64,000 bases of DNA. Origin: Diaporthe sp. PMI_573. Lineage: Eukaryota > Ascomycota > Sordariomycetes > Diaporthales > Diaporthaceae. The stretch is taken from contig JAJTUP010000020.1 of NCBI GenBank assembly GCA_021399435.1, positions 558,001-622,000 of the forward strand, read 5' to 3'. The translations under genes and the position numbers were made by a program. The notes beneath the pieces were generated by a model, which ran no database searches, was not told the DNA's origin, and worked only from the letters and a program-made list of their open reading frames with translations. Shown here in pieces: positions 46,321 through 59,749 of the stretch. Every line of letters begins with the position of its first letter. The first letter of the stretch is position 1.

Positions 46321-49309
46321 ATGTCGACAACGAACGGCAACAGCGCTGACGCCGTGTTGGCCAGCATGGCTGCTGGCTTAGACACCGCCCATGGATTCAG
46401 CACATTCTCGGCATCTACCTACGATACAGCGTGGGTAGCTATGGTCGAGAGACCAGTGACAAATGGATTGATGGAACTGGCATTTCCCGAATGTTTTGAA
46501 TTTCTTTTGCAAACGCAACAAGCTGACGGGAGCTGGAGATCCGAGTCTGGGAGTACCCTTGACGGCATCCTCAATACGATGGCGGCGCTGCTTGCTCTTC
46601 AGAAAAGAGCGGCAAGCACCTCGGGGTCAACTAGCACTGATCTGGCATCTCGCTGCGCCAAGGCTGCCGCCGTTCTCGTAGAGATGCTGAGAACCTGGGA
46701 CATTGCTACTTGCGACCGGGTTGGTTTTGAGGTCATCGTGCCCGCTCTCATGAGGCTGCTGGAGCAGTATGGGTACAACTTCGCAAAGGAGCTATCTGGG
46801 AAACACGGAAAGTCCCTAACCGTATTGTACGAGAAAAAGGTGTCAAAGTTCTTCCCGGTTCTCTTCAGTAACACTCCAACCACCCTCATTCACTCGTTGG
46901 AGGCCTTCGCTGGGAAGCTGGACTACGACAAAGTCAAGCACCATAGGTCACCACGTGGAGACATGCTTGGGTCACCATCGTCTACAGCGGCTTATTTGAT
47001 GTTTGCACCGACTTGGGACGAGAAGGCATTTAAGTACCTGCGCTCGGTAGTCACAGCAATGGCTCACCGGACCAGAATGGGCGGAGTCCCGTCCGCCTTC
47101 CCGACACACATATTTGAGATCACCTGGGTCTTGACTACACTTCTGGAGGCCGGATTTACTGTCAATGACCTCGGAGAGAAGAGTGTCTCAAAGGCGAAGG
47201 ATTACTTGCTCCACATCCTCGAGGCGCAGGGAGGCGTGATTGGATTCGGTAGGCTCCCCCGATGACCCAAGCAGTGACATCCTCATCAAAGCTAATGGCC
47301 CACTATAGCACCATACGCGCTGCCGGATGCGGATGACCTGGCGATGACAATCTCAGTTTTCTCTCTCTTAGGCGAGAGCGTGGGCGTAGATGGCCTGTTG
47401 GCACATTTCAAAACGCCGACTCACTTCGTATCATACCCGGGAGAGAGAAACGCAAGCTTCAGTGTCAATTGCAACGTCTTGTTGTGTCTTCTTCGGCGGG
47501 AGGACGTATCCCGGTTGACCAGTCAGGTTGTCAAAGCCACGTCATTCTTGGCACAACTTTGGTATGACTCCGAAGTCAAGGACAAATGGGTACGTCGAAT
47601 CTCACAGACTCTCAATACACCCGACTATTGCTAACAAAATATTGAAGAACACTTCTGAATACTACCCAATGATGCTTCTTGCAAAAGCATTCGTCATGTT
47701 CCTCACCAGATGGGAATCCAAGGATATAGACAGGAGCCAGTTGCCCGAAGAGCTGCTCAGAGAAAAGGTTCCTGTCATTCTTCTGGACATTCTTCTCAAA
47801 GTTCTAGACGGCCAAAAAGAAGATGGCTCATGGAGCCACCAACGAGAGCCTACGGCTTACGCAATGTTGGCCCTCGCCGCTCTGCGCCGACTACCTTGGG
47901 TTGAGCCCTTCGCGCATGAAATCCACTTCCGTGTTAGCCGAGGCAACGACTACTTACTTGGCTCACGGGATCTATGGAGACTCGGCGATCACATATGGAT
48001 TGAGAAGGTTGCCTACTCCAACAGCAATCTGTCACTGACGTACTGCTTAGCAGCGACCAAATCGGCCGAAAGCATAGGAAGCTCCCCCTATCTGGGCCAG
48101 GAGGTCATCGGCCTGCTCTCCAGCTCGCCTAAGATGGTGAAGTCATTCCAAAAGTTCTTCTCGGCCATCCCTTCTTTCTCAAAGGAACCAGAATGGAAGC
48201 TAGGACTCTGGATACTCCAGGCGTTCCAGTTCTCCCCGCGCCTTGGCCGCTCAGGTTTGGGAATCTCCATCCCCAAGAACGCCAGCGACGACAAGTATCT
48301 CGCATACATCCCGTTCACGTGGGTCGCAACTTCGAATGGCAGCCAAAGGATGTCAATATCTTCGCAGTGGGAGATGATGGTGTGTTCGGCTCTGAACTAC
48401 CAGATAGACGAGTTCATGGAGTTTTCGGTTGCCCAGGAGCATGGCGAGCGAATTGGCCATCTGAAAAGTGTTGTCCGGCGGCTATGTTCCCCAAAAAGAG
48501 CCGAACCTGCTATTCCTTCCAAGGAAAATCAGGATTCGAAGAAGGCGCTCGAGGACTGCCTCAAAGAGGAGAAAATCGGAAATGGCGGGATAACGCCACC
48601 GGATAGCGAGGCCGACATGGCCATCCGCGAAGTGGAGGATAAGCTTGTCCAATTCGTCGACCACTTTCTCCTTCATCCCAAAGTCGTACAGGGTCCCACC
48701 TGGATGCAAACTTGGCTTGCGCAGCAGCTACAACGCTGTGTTGTAGCACACCTTACGCACCTGGAGGACTGCAAAGAGTACGTTGGGGCTTCCTCCGAAG
48801 GGCATAATCAGGCAGCCAAGCCGTGGACCTATTTCGACTGGGTGCACTCAACGCCAGCAGATAATACGACAGCCAAGTTCAGCTTCGTCTTCTATCTGTG
48901 CCTTGTCCTCGGTGAGAGCGGCGGCAAGCTTCTTGGCAACGGCGAGAGTGACAAGGCGTCTTACTTTCCACGTTACGTGGCTGAGGATATGTGCCAGCAC
49001 CTAGCTGCGATGTGCAGGCAGCAGAATGATTACGGATCTATTTCTCGGGATAGAGCCGAGGGCGGTCTGAACAGCGCTGATTTCTCTGACCTGTATCTTG
49101 GCGGTGTCGATGGGAACGGTGATGACCATGCGGCCAAGAAGATGCTGCTTGATGTTGCTGCATACGAACGGGCTTGCCTGGAGAACGCCATGACAGAGCT
49201 TGGGAAGCGTTTGGATCAAGGCTCCATGAATGCACTCAGAGTCTTCATCAACATCACGGATCTTTATGGGCAGATCTACATCGTCAAGGACCGAGGGCCA
49301 GAAACCTGA
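46321..49309 (+). CDS. Bifunctional diterpene cyclase (copalyl diphosphate synthase/kaurene synthase-like)
   Basis: Three exons, 46321-47248, 47309-47589 and 47648-49309, encode about 956 residues, the usual length for fungal CPS/KS-type enzymes. The class II site is PDADDLAMT with the DxDD motif at 316-319, where protonation cyclises geranylgeranyl diphosphate. The class I half has DEFME at 657-661 in place of DDxxD, and the second metal motif NDYGSISRD at 863-871. Both active sites therefore look intact. The protein has QADGSWRSES and QKEDGSWSH repeats typical of the beta/gamma domains. No plastid or secretion signal is present. It makes a cyclic diterpene hydrocarbon or alcohol; the motifs do not tell whether this is kaurane, pimarane, aphidicolane or another skeleton. 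Its divergent partner is P450-C. Confidence 0.93.
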
Positions 49310-50351
49310 TTGTTATTCTATAATGCACGGAGCTACCAGGTGTAATATCTCGCAATGAGATTCTAGTTCGCCGCACCTGGCTATCTTTTTTTTTGTTCAT
49401 ATTGATGTACATGAATTGAATGATAAATACGTTCGAGCTCGGTCAGAACGGACTCTACCAATTTGAGATGTTACTCAGGTCAAGATTGCCACGGCTTGGT
49501 CCTGCATGTTTGACCAAATATGACAGTGCTCGTCCCGTCACGACCGCATGCAGCACACTATCAGATATGCGGAACTTTGCTAGGCCTCCAGAATGGTCGA
49601 TAGGACAGGTTACTGGAACCGCAGAGGAAATTCTGAATCGTCTGACGTGAGCAGCGAGACAGTTTACAGATACGAGCATCCCACACCATAACCCCCGCAA
49701 GATGATCGCGTTGTTATTCCCCATTCTCGCCTCTCAATATTGTCTGGACTTGTTTTCTCTTTAAAAACTGACTACGTCGCCAATTACGTCTATACCTACA
49801 GTCCCATGGGAAGGATGCCTTGTTCCGCAAAGCAGCAGAGAAGCCGACGGCCTGCAGCCGGCTTGCCCCAATGGGCCGTAGCAAAGCTGGAGCAAAGTCA
49901 TGACCGCACTTCCGAAATTGAAGAGCCATTCACATTCTCCGGTCCTGACATGGGTATCAGGATCCTGCTACCAGATATATTTGGAGACGGTCCGGGTTCT
50001 GTACGAGAAGACCCTCAAACGGGTAGTACTGCGTATTTCTTCCTTCCTCTACAAGGCTCTATTGCCACGAGAGTCGGGACATATCCCGCATAGCCAGTCT
50101 TACTGCTCCTTGGTTTGGCAATTTGGAACAACAAAAGAGTACCTGGTGCCTTCAATAGAGTAGGCTACATGGAATGTCTATGTGATAAAAGTGTCATGGC
50201 CCCCGCCCCCGCATAGAGACTAGGCGAGAGCTCGTACTGGTATGAGGATGACGTTTAGGGTGACTGAACTTGAACAATCGCAGATGAGAGACAATTATCC
50301 TATGAGAGGATAGTTTTAACTGTTCGTTTTGCCCAGTACCGCGCCACTTAA
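49310..50351. other. Intergenic, no gene recognised
   Basis: 3' flank of the cyclase and of the fructosamine-kinase-like gene. Open frames are short and overlap on both strands; none is called. Confidence 0.4.
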
Positions 50352-51646
50352 TCATGTGCCAGCGTGGTCCGCGCTGACATCTATTTCCCTTCGTACTGTT
50401 GGATCTTCATGTGGATTGTATCTCGTCAACCCATCTAGTGGCGCGTATTTTTCACATAGATACGCCATGTCATTCAAGGCCCTGTGAAGCCACAAAAGTC
50501 AGCTGCAGAGCAGTGCGAATGGAATGGTCTTGTTCCCTGCTCACGTATGTCTGCTGAGGGCTCCTGCGTGGCCCACAGAGTAATTGATGAGGTATTGCAG
50601 ACAATATAGCCTGTTCCGATCGTCGAACTCGGCCCTTGGCTCCGCAGGTGGATAGAGTTGCTGATACTCCTGGAGATATCGTAGACCCAGATACTGCGCG
50701 GCATCACGGCGCCACATGCCCAACTCCATTTCATTATGGGCATAGTAAGACCCACAATCGTAGAAGATAACATCCCCAGTCTCTTCATCAGTGCCCGTAT
50801 TCCCAGCCCAAAGGTCCGCATGGATCAGACTGGGAGTAATAGATCCGGTTTGATCCTGCAAAACATCAAGGAGTCTTGGGCAAACAGCAGTAAGTACCCG
50901 CTCGGCGGCTAACGCTAGCTCTGGCCATGGACCGTTTGCCTCCTCGTCGATTCTGAGAGTGTTCGATAGCAGCCGAACGAAGAACTTTGTCCAGCTTGCT
51001 TCCCATGTTATGACATGGTTCACCTTACCATTGAATGTTGTGACATCAAAACCGAACATTCCATTCGGAGACTTGTTGTTGTGAAGCTGAACGGCTCGCC
51101 GCGCAAGCTTCACTGGGTCTGGTAGACCTAGTTCCATGTCTTTGAAATCCTCGATGAAGAAGTAGGTCTCAGGAAATCCGACATTGAATTTTCCCCATCC
51201 CAAGGGTTTCGGGACCATCCCTGGACACAGAGAGTCGATTGTGGAAATTGCCGTGCACTCGCCAAGTAGCATGTTCCTGCCATGGTCCCGAAGTGCCAGC
51301 TGTCTCGTCCATAGACCATTAGTGGCTGTGAGTGGAGCAGTAAGTATAACGGGGCGATCCTCACCTTCATGAAGTACTTCTTCAGCTCACCATCGGGCAA
51401 TTCGACTGCTATGCAACCTGTTTGTGTCCAGGCGGACGAGCCATAGGATTCGGCCGATAGAACAACTGAGCCGGGTGGAAGCACTGGGTAAATATCAACA
51501 TGTGGTCACCATATTAAATAGCCATTAGATATACATGACAGGACCGCCGAGTCCATAGGAAAATCGCCTTGTATCTCATCCAAGCTTTGCTGGTAGGACG
51601 GATCAGGCTGCTTCGCAACCGTAGCCGCCAAGGCTGATGCTGACAT
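50352..51646 (-). CDS. Fructosamine-kinase-like protein
   Basis: Four exons, 51646-51535, 51483-51365, 51299-50545 and 50481-50352, encode about 371 residues. The nucleotide-binding lobe carries SYGSSAWTQTG. The catalytic loop is LIHADLWAGN, typical of the fructosamine/ketosamine-3-kinase family. The C-terminal part, DCGSYYAHNEMELGMW, matches the metal site of that family. NYSVGHAGAL and ALNDMAYLCEKYAPLD are joined across the last intron. Such kinases phosphorylate sugar-amine adducts on proteins so that they fall off; small-molecule substrates are also possible. It is cytosolic by sequence. Its 5' side faces the NACHT gene. Nothing links it to the terpene genes. Confidence 0.85.
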
Positions 51647-52302
51647 GATGGTGGCGTAGGTTGGCACTCGAAATCGACAGAAGCCTGTTTACCGATGGTA
51701 CAAGAGAAGCAATGGAGTCATCTATACTCATGGGCTCCTCATGTAAAAAGACTTAAAAAATCATATGGCGAGAAGAGACATGTTCCCAAGGAGGTCTCTC
51801 GTAGGAGATAGTGTTCTCTGGGTTCCCCGCATACGTTAGATAGTAGTAGTTTCAGGCCAGCGTCACTCGATAGGATAGCCGCCCGCCATATTAGGCGCCG
51901 AGCCATGATCCAATCAACCCTGGGTTCTGCTAGGCAGCCCATCGCAAGCAGATTTGGTGCCGTTGCACCACAGCATAATATTGCCTGGCACGACTGGCTA
52001 TCTGCGGGGTACCTGCATTTCTGCGGCACAGCGCTGATCAGACACCAACCAACAATCCGGGCCATGAGGGAATAGTGCGGAAGGATTGAACGGGTCGTGA
52101 GGCTCTGCTGGAACATACCAATGGTCTCAAATTTGCCCCAGTCTAGGCCTGCTGGTGCGAATTGGCAGTACGCGGACTCTCATCATTCACATCATACGTT
52201 CAATCACTTGGCATCTCTCAGGTTTTCCAAAGCGCAGAAACTGCGCTCAGTGTGTTTGTAGGGCTCGGGGTGGGGTGGCCCGTGTGACCACACGAACAGG
52301 AC
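51647..52302. promoter_or_regulatory. Divergent intergenic region
   Basis: Lies between the fructosamine-kinase-like gene and the NACHT gene, which diverge. It should hold both promoters. I recognise no gene or repeat. Confidence 0.4.
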
Positions 52303-55300
52303 ATGGTATGTGGTCGACTTCACTCTGGGAGAGGTCAAGTCTTTGTGGATGTTATGTATTACTGACGCGTATTAGGCTCCACTCAATCTGCGCAAGAGGT
52401 TGGGCTTTCGGAGCAAGTCAACAGTGGAAGACGATCAGAATGGAGGTCCCCCACGCGAGGGCCGTAGTGCTTCGGATGCATTACTGATGGTCCCGGAACA
52501 AGCTGGACCGCCAATGACATTAGGCTCACACCGAAGCCCGTCTGTGAAATCCTTTGACTCGAAGAACAGGCGCCGAAGTAGAAGCCCCGCGCCCTCTGCT
52601 CGCGATCCTCTAGGTCTGCAATTGGTTCATCGGCCAACAGAGGGAGTGCCCAAAGCCGACATTATATTCATTCATGGCTTAGGCGGCACGAGTCGGTCTA
52701 CGTGGTCGAAAGACAGGGACCCCGATTTGTTCTGGCCACTGACTTTCCTGCCCTTAGAGCAGGATATTTGCGACATGAGGATATTCACATACGGCTACAA
52801 CGCAGAAGTCATGAAGTCCAGTAGGCGAAGCACGACGACAATCCTCGACTTCGCCAAGAACCTGCTTTATGACTTGAGGTTTTTTATTGACGATGCAGCA
52901 GCAGATCTCAAGATCGGCAAGGTAAGTATCTTATGCTGACGGTCTCTTTTGGTTTGCGGTATTTTCTGACGGCCACTGGATCAAGATACCGATAATCTTT
53001 GTGGCTCATTCCATGGGAGGTCTGGTTGTCAAAGAGGCGTACATACAAGGAGGCACTGATCCTCAATACCAAGACCTCATCCGGAATGTCACAGCTATCT
53101 TGTTCTTGGCAACTCCACATCGCGGGTCGAATTTTGCGGAAACTCTGAATCGAATTCTCAGTGTCTCATTCATATCTGCTCCGAAAGAGTACGTAAATGA
53201 TTTGATCAAAAACTCGGCAACGCTTCAGAGAATCAACGAGACATTCCGGCATGTTGTCAAGGGACTTGACGTTGTCTCCCTGTACGAAACAAGACCCACT
53301 CGCATTGGATTCGATGGGAATCGGATTGTAAGGGTTTCCTCATTCAGCGCCGGGACAAAACGCTAACGAAGGGACAGATGGTCGTGGAGAAGGACTCGTC
53401 CATATTGGGTTACCCTGGTGAAATATCCAAGGGACTTGATGCAGACCACCACACGGTGTGCAAGTACGGAGACCGCGACGACCCGAATTATGTCACTGTT
53501 CGCAATTTTATCAGGACACAGATCAGCAACTTGTTACCAACTCGCAAAACGGGATCAAGGGCCTCGGTGATGTCGGCTTCTCCGGCAGACATTCGCGAGC
53601 TCGAAAAGCTGTTTTCTGTCACTGAAGCTACGGACACCGACTATATTTCATTTCGTGACCGTTGGACTCCGGGAACTTGTGAATGGATCCTATCCAATTC
53701 AAGTTTCACTCGTTGGCTAGACGACACGGACCCAGAAGCGCGAATCCTTTGGCTGCACGGTGCTGCTGGCTGCGGGAAGTCTATCATGGCATCCTTCATT
53801 GTCAATCATCTCGTGGAGAGCAAGATGTCGTGTCAATATGCATTCATTCGATTTGGCGACCACTCCAAGAGATCTTTAAGCATGACGCTCCGTATGCTTG
53901 CTTTCCAGGTGGCTCTTTCGTCGCCGGCCTTTCGCCAGGAGATCAGCAAGGCGGCTTCATCTTTGAAACGCGGAGTCGAGACCTCGACCATCTGGCGACG
54001 GGTCTTCAAAAATGGCCTCTTTCAGTCAGAATTCCCCAGTCCGCTGTATTGGGTTATTGATGGTTTGGAGGAGTCTGACAACCCACGAGCTGGCATCAAG
54101 ATGTTTACCGATGTCCTTGGTACATCGGTGCCGCTCAGACTCTTGATCGTGAGTCGACGAACTCCCGATATCGACGCCGAATTCAAGAAACTTCCCGAGG
54201 AAGCGAAATGGGATAAAATGGCTATTGACGGGTATCTGGACGACCATCGAAAATTCGTTGAGAGCGAGTTGGAGTGGTCCGAAATGCCGGCATTCAAGGC
54301 AACTATCGCGAGGCGATTGCTTGAACAGTCTCAGGGAAGCTTTCTCTGGCTGCGCTTGACTGTGGAGCGAATTAACAAGTGCAGAACAACCGAATCAGTA
54401 GAGCAAGCCATGCGGGAGCTCCCAGCCGGAATGGAAAAGCTTTACGATCGCATGGGCCAGTCAATCTCGGAGCAAGAACCTGCAGATGTGTCCTTGACAT
54501 GCCAAATCTTGTCCTGGGTGACATGCGCCATCCGCACGCTGAGCGTCAGCGAGCTCACAGAAGCCTTGGAATCCAAATCCCAGGCCAGATCAATCGCTGA
54601 CACTTGCGCGGGTTTTGTGTCCGTCGACAATTACGAAAACGTTACTCTGATCCACCGGACCGCCAAGGAGTATCTCCTAAGCTCTAATGGCCAGCCCTAC
54701 GCCGTCGAGAAAAGTGCATCCCACGAGCAAATCTGCTTGCGATGTTTGCAGTGCCTTATGAAGAAAGGCTTACGCAGAGACATCACCAAAGACATGGAGC
54801 CCTGTCTACTAGAGTATGCTGCAACATACTGGAGCACCCACTTGGCAGCCACGGCCGACATATCTAACAATTTACTGGGATCACTGGTCCAGTTTCTTCG
54901 CGGTCCTTACGTCCTGACATGGGTTCACGCCCTCTCCAAAGCTAAACAATTACACGTGCTGGTCCAAACTTCTTCCAACCTCGCTTCATTAGCCAAAAGG
55001 CTCACCAGATCCGACGCAAATAAGATGCCTTTAGATCGCCGTACAGAGGAGAGAGAGCTTGTCGAAGCGTGGGCAACCGACCTGGGGAAGCTTGTTGGGA
55101 GGTTTGGTAGCCAACTCATCCACATGCCAGAGAGCATCTACAAGACTATTCCTCCTTTCTGCCCGCCAGAGTCGCCTGTGTTCAAACAGTTCGGGCTCAA
55201 GCAAGGTAACACTTTGAGGGTTGGTCATTTTTCCGAAACTGCCTGGGGTGACTGTCTTGGTCGACTATCGCTGAAGAGAGACGAGAAAGCCACTGCGCTG

Positions 55301-57493
55301 GTCACAGAGGGGCAGTGGATAGCAATCTCCGCCGACCTTGAGAATATGGCCAGCACAGTGGTGATATACCACGCCTCTACGTTCCAACCTGCGCGTCGCC
55401 TTGACTTTGGTGAACGAGTTCGCAAAATTCAAATCAACTCACTCGGGACACTCATCGTCACTTGCGGCTTACGGACCATCAAAGTCTGGAATGTCGCGAC
55501 TGGTTCCTGCGTAACCACTGCAGCGAGCCCACGTTCACGGCCACGCCCAATGACGGTAGCATTTTCTAAGAACGATGCAAGTGTTCTGATAGGCACAGAT
55601 GATCGTCGGATTTGGAGCATGTCACTGGCGTCTCATGAATCCAAGGTTGTGGAGGTGACTCGATTCATGCAGAAGAGCTCGGGAGGGAGGTCAGTCAACT
55701 CTCCGACCTCTATGGCCATCAGCCCTGATGGGCAGCAGGTATGCCTGGGTTACCGATCCAGCCCACTGGCAGTCTGGGAGATAGATCTCGCAGAGGAAGT
55801 GGCCCGCCAACATGACCTTGAGGACGTCGCCGAGGTACTGTGGCATCCACTCAGCGGCGAATTATTTGGCCGGCAAGCCGGTGGGTTCATCTTCAAATGG
55901 CATCCGGACATGGGCGATTATGAGAGACAGCGCGCTGAGTTTTCCATCATGGCAATAAGCTCTGATGGCAGTCTGCTAGCGGTCGGCAGCCACAAGGGAA
56001 GTTTCAAGCTTCTGAGCACGTCTGACATGACGATTATTCATCAGGGCGTATCTGAGCACCCGGTCTCCGGCCTGGCATTCAGCTGGGACAACCAGCAGCT
56101 ATACGACATACGCGGAAAGTATGGGACTGTGTGGCAACCTGATAGCCTCTTGAGGTTCTCGGAACCATCGGCCCAGCTGAGCGACGGTGGGAGTGTCTCA
56201 GGCACCTCGGCCCGGACTGCTTCGGCCGAAGAGACGCGGTACGAATTTCTGGACCCAATATCAGCGCTCGCGCCCCAAGATTACGGGACTCTATTTTGCT
56301 CAGGTAGCGAGGGAGGTGCCCTGGCTATACATGACGCAAAATGCCTGAAACGGCGAAAGCTGGAGCTCACAAGTTTTGGAATCGAACAGATAGCCTGGAG
56401 CAGTGATGGGCGGAATATCTGCTTTGGTGATCTGAGTCGCACGATCTTTCTCGTCTCTCTCAACGGGGATAAGCAAGCCATCGACAAAATGGACATTGAG
56501 CTGAGATTCAAACTGTCTTTGAGCATCAGCGACAACATCAACCAAATCATCTTCAACAATGATGCAGCTATGGTACTAATATCTAGCCGGACCCGCGCAG
56601 TAGTTGTGTCGTTAGAAGGGCAGAACGTGATTTCCGAAATCTGCCTGGAAAGCAATAACGGCATGTGGATGCTGCATCCGTCGCAGGCGGAATCTGCTAT
56701 TTTCTTTTCGCCATGGCTTATGACCATTTACCAATGGCCCACGCTGTCCAAGACCATGTCAATCCCGCTTGCTCTTCCTAAGAAAGCGAACTGGATACAC
56801 AGCCCTGGGGCGCATGTTACAGTCTCCCATGATTCTGGCGACAACGATAATGAGCATTTGCATCAACATGAGGCTTCCGGCCCAGCGGACAAGGATTCTC
56901 CGCCAAGGGTTAACATCGAGCGGTTGATCAGAGCTCAGTCGCAACGTCACTTGTTGGTCGAGGCATCGACCCTGATTGATGGTCAATTGTTTAACGTGAT
57001 GTATCTTTTGGACATTCATAATCTCTCGGAGACTAAAGACGAAGCTTCAACATCCCAAGGCCCTGCCCAATGCCCGGTCACCTTCCTCGAGTTGCCGTCT
57101 TCACTTGCAAGTCGGATGGACCGTCCACTAATCTTTCTCGGTCAAAGGAGTGCCATCCAAGACAACCTGTTATTTCTTGACTGTCATCACTCAATTTGCA
57201 CCTGGAGTGTACCCCCAGATATTTCGCAAATGGCTCAGACGACCCAGCCTGCGACTACAGACTCGTCGTCTGATACAGACCATCGGAGAGACTCCCAGGC
57301 CTCGACTCTTAAGGCGCACTCCAACAGAGGCAAGGACATCGCCGACAAATCAATTACCGGACATTACAGCCTGCCGGGAGATTGGATAAGCCCAGACTGC
57401 GTAGCGTTGATTCACGCTTTTGATAATGGGGCCCTCTTGTGTCCTCGTAATGGCGAGGTAGCAGTTGTTCATTATGCTGCATTCAACACATGA
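52303..57493 (+). CDS. STAND/NLR-like protein: alpha/beta hydrolase-NACHT-WD40
   Basis: Four exons, 52303-52305, 52376-52921, 52986-53327 and 53378-57493, encode about 1668 residues. The model puts the start codon alone in exon 1, spliced from GTATGT to TTAG; the next in-frame ATG is much further in. Residues about 75-300 form an alpha/beta hydrolase: FIHGLGG, then AHSMGG with Ser192 as likely nucleophile, then FLATPHRGSNF. The nucleotide-binding domain has Walker A GAAGCGKS at 425-432 and Walker B-like YWVIDGLEE. From about residue 970 a long beta-rich C-terminus contains degenerate WD40 units (TIKVWNVATG, AISPDGQQVCLGY). Fungal proteins of this layout act in non-self or microbe recognition; that is family knowledge. 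It is the largest gene here. Confidence 0.9.
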
Positions 57494-59749
57494 TCATCCT
57501 GTAACTCGCTTTACCAGAGCACTGTAATGAAGGGACTGAAGTTTGATGAGGACAATCAAAGTACAGAGCTCATGTTTCTGGCGGGCAGGTTATGGCTGGA
57601 GGGCTCTCAGCGAAGGTCAGAAACCGGTCTTCAATTAATTCCTATAATTGGATACCAGGTTGGTTTACTGGGATGCTCTTAACCATGATATCTTCAGGAT
57701 CTCGAGCACAAATCACCTGTGACCTGCACCTTAGTGATGCTCTGTACGCGCATTTTTCACATACTCGGCCTAGATCTACAGTGCACATTCACAACTCAAG
57801 AAGGCCTTTGGGCCTTCGTGCGGCTCATTATGCTTACCAAGATGCAATGTTAGCGAGCATAGCCAAAAGAACATGCTACACCATTGCGGCGGTATATTTC
57901 ACGCATCAATGCTATTTTCACAGCTGCAGGGAGTGCTAAATTCTACTTGTCCTGAGAGAACTGCCGTATTGTTCAAGACCAGTGACCACCCAGCCGTGCT
58001 CTTCACTTCGATATCGACTTCAACCGTGGGAATCGAGACCATGACCCCTCGCAGACCCATGCGCCAATAGATCTAGACACCTGGTTTGATCTTTTGTCTG
58101 GCTTATCGAAATTTGTACGGGCTCGCTATAAAGACTGTGAATATTTGGAGCCATCATCCAGAAGTCACTGGAGACGAAGTTGCAACACAAGAAGCGTGGA
58201 GCCAGATACATCATTTTAGGGCAACTTCCGATCTGAGTCCCGTGGAATGAATGGCTTTGAAAAGGCATTTTGTGAATGATAGATGCGAAGTTAGCTTCGG
58301 TTCCTGTTCACGCCAGTTTCTTGATACCTCAGGAAGTTCTCATAAAGATGAGACTCTTATAGAAGGTCATGCAATACTCGAGAGACGCTGCGGCTACTGT
58401 TTGCACACGACCAAAAAAAGCTATTCTCAAATTTCCCGAAGTCTGATTATTGACATCTCGGTCGAAGCACACCAGAGCTCGCCCACACTCGAGCCAGCAC
58501 GTCCATTCTCACCGGCAACTTGCCTTCGGCTATATGCTTGGGTAGGAAAATCCACAACATTTGAGTACGAGCCCTCGCTGTCGAACGCCACAGGTAAACC
58601 GGGGGCTCTTGGGACATTGCTAAGTCTACGGGTGGGTGTCTCCGAGCGGCAAAGCACTTTATCGTCGGCTTCACTTCCATATCTTTGCGTACCCGCCAAG
58701 AGTCTTGTTATGCTGCCAGTGTGGGCTTGGGCAAGCAGAAGTACCGTGTAACGTTCGTTTATTCCAGCAGACCCACGAAGGAGCGGTCCAGGCCAAGGCC
58801 TGTGTGATTGGTCTAAAACTGATTTCGTTAAGACCCTGAATATCTCTGTACGTGTTGGTTCTAAATCCATCCCACTTGGCACATTGACCGAATGAACAGC
58901 AAGCTCAGTAAATAGCCAAGGTTTCTGATTCTTGATCTCCCCTTTCGACCTTCTTCCAACCAACGATACGCCCAGACCAGCCATCGCCTGGCCAAGAAAA
59001 TTGTGTAACGTAGGCTATGAAAGCCCGCAAAAGGACCGCATGACCCGAACTCAACGTTACGAAGCTCCAACAGAACCAAATTTCTGGTCAACCAGCGGAA
59101 GCATGAGGTCTCAGTTCACAGCTACCTTGGGAGTCCTGCCAAGAAAGGATCAAGTTGAACAGGAAAGGTCTTCTGATGGGTCAAAGCTTGGAATTAATAG
59201 CACGTGGTACACTATGTTTTGTCGTGGCCTGTCAACTGTGGGGAGGCCAACGAGGTCTTATGAAGCTATTGATCAATGCGTACTTTACCATGAGTCTCAT
59301 CAAGCATGACCGGGGGCTTCCCTCGAAGTCCTACCGCCGTGGTCACACAAAATCTTGCAAGGCCAGCCCGACACAACCAACAACCATCGCGACTTCTTGG
59401 CTTTTGTCCTAAGGAATCGGTCTAGAAGCGTTTCTAGACGGAAATAGAGGATCACGCCGCAACTGCGCCCTAAATTTGCGTCAAACAGTTACAATGCGGG
59501 AAATGAGATTGGGCAAATCCTTACTCGAAGGGCTGAATCGGCTCGTTGGGTATGTAGGAAGCAACATGGTGTCTGGTGTGGCCACCTCCTGCTGTTCTGG
59601 GTCGCTCGGCTCAGTGGTGAGCCCGTGTCAAGGTGAAGTTGTGATATATAAGTGCTCATGGACTCTCATTTTCGTTTCCAAGTGCTGATTTCCGCCAAAG
59701 ACCATTATTTGTGTACTTGTTACTGTTCGATTTGTTGAATTCCACAGAC
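57494..59749. other. Long intergenic stretch, no gene recognised
   Basis: This is the largest gap (2.26 kb). A 185-codon minus-strand frame at 58427-58984 has no domain I know. A small hairpin, AAGGCCTTTGGGCCTT, is at about 57800-57815. A TATATAAG at 59645-59652 sits about 100 bases before the GH71 pseudogene start and may be its old promoter. Confidence 0.45.

Noticed and set aside
58427..58984. 185-codon minus-strand frame in the largest gap
   Set aside because: No domain recognised, and an overlapping plus-strand frame of similar length is equally likely, so neither is supported.
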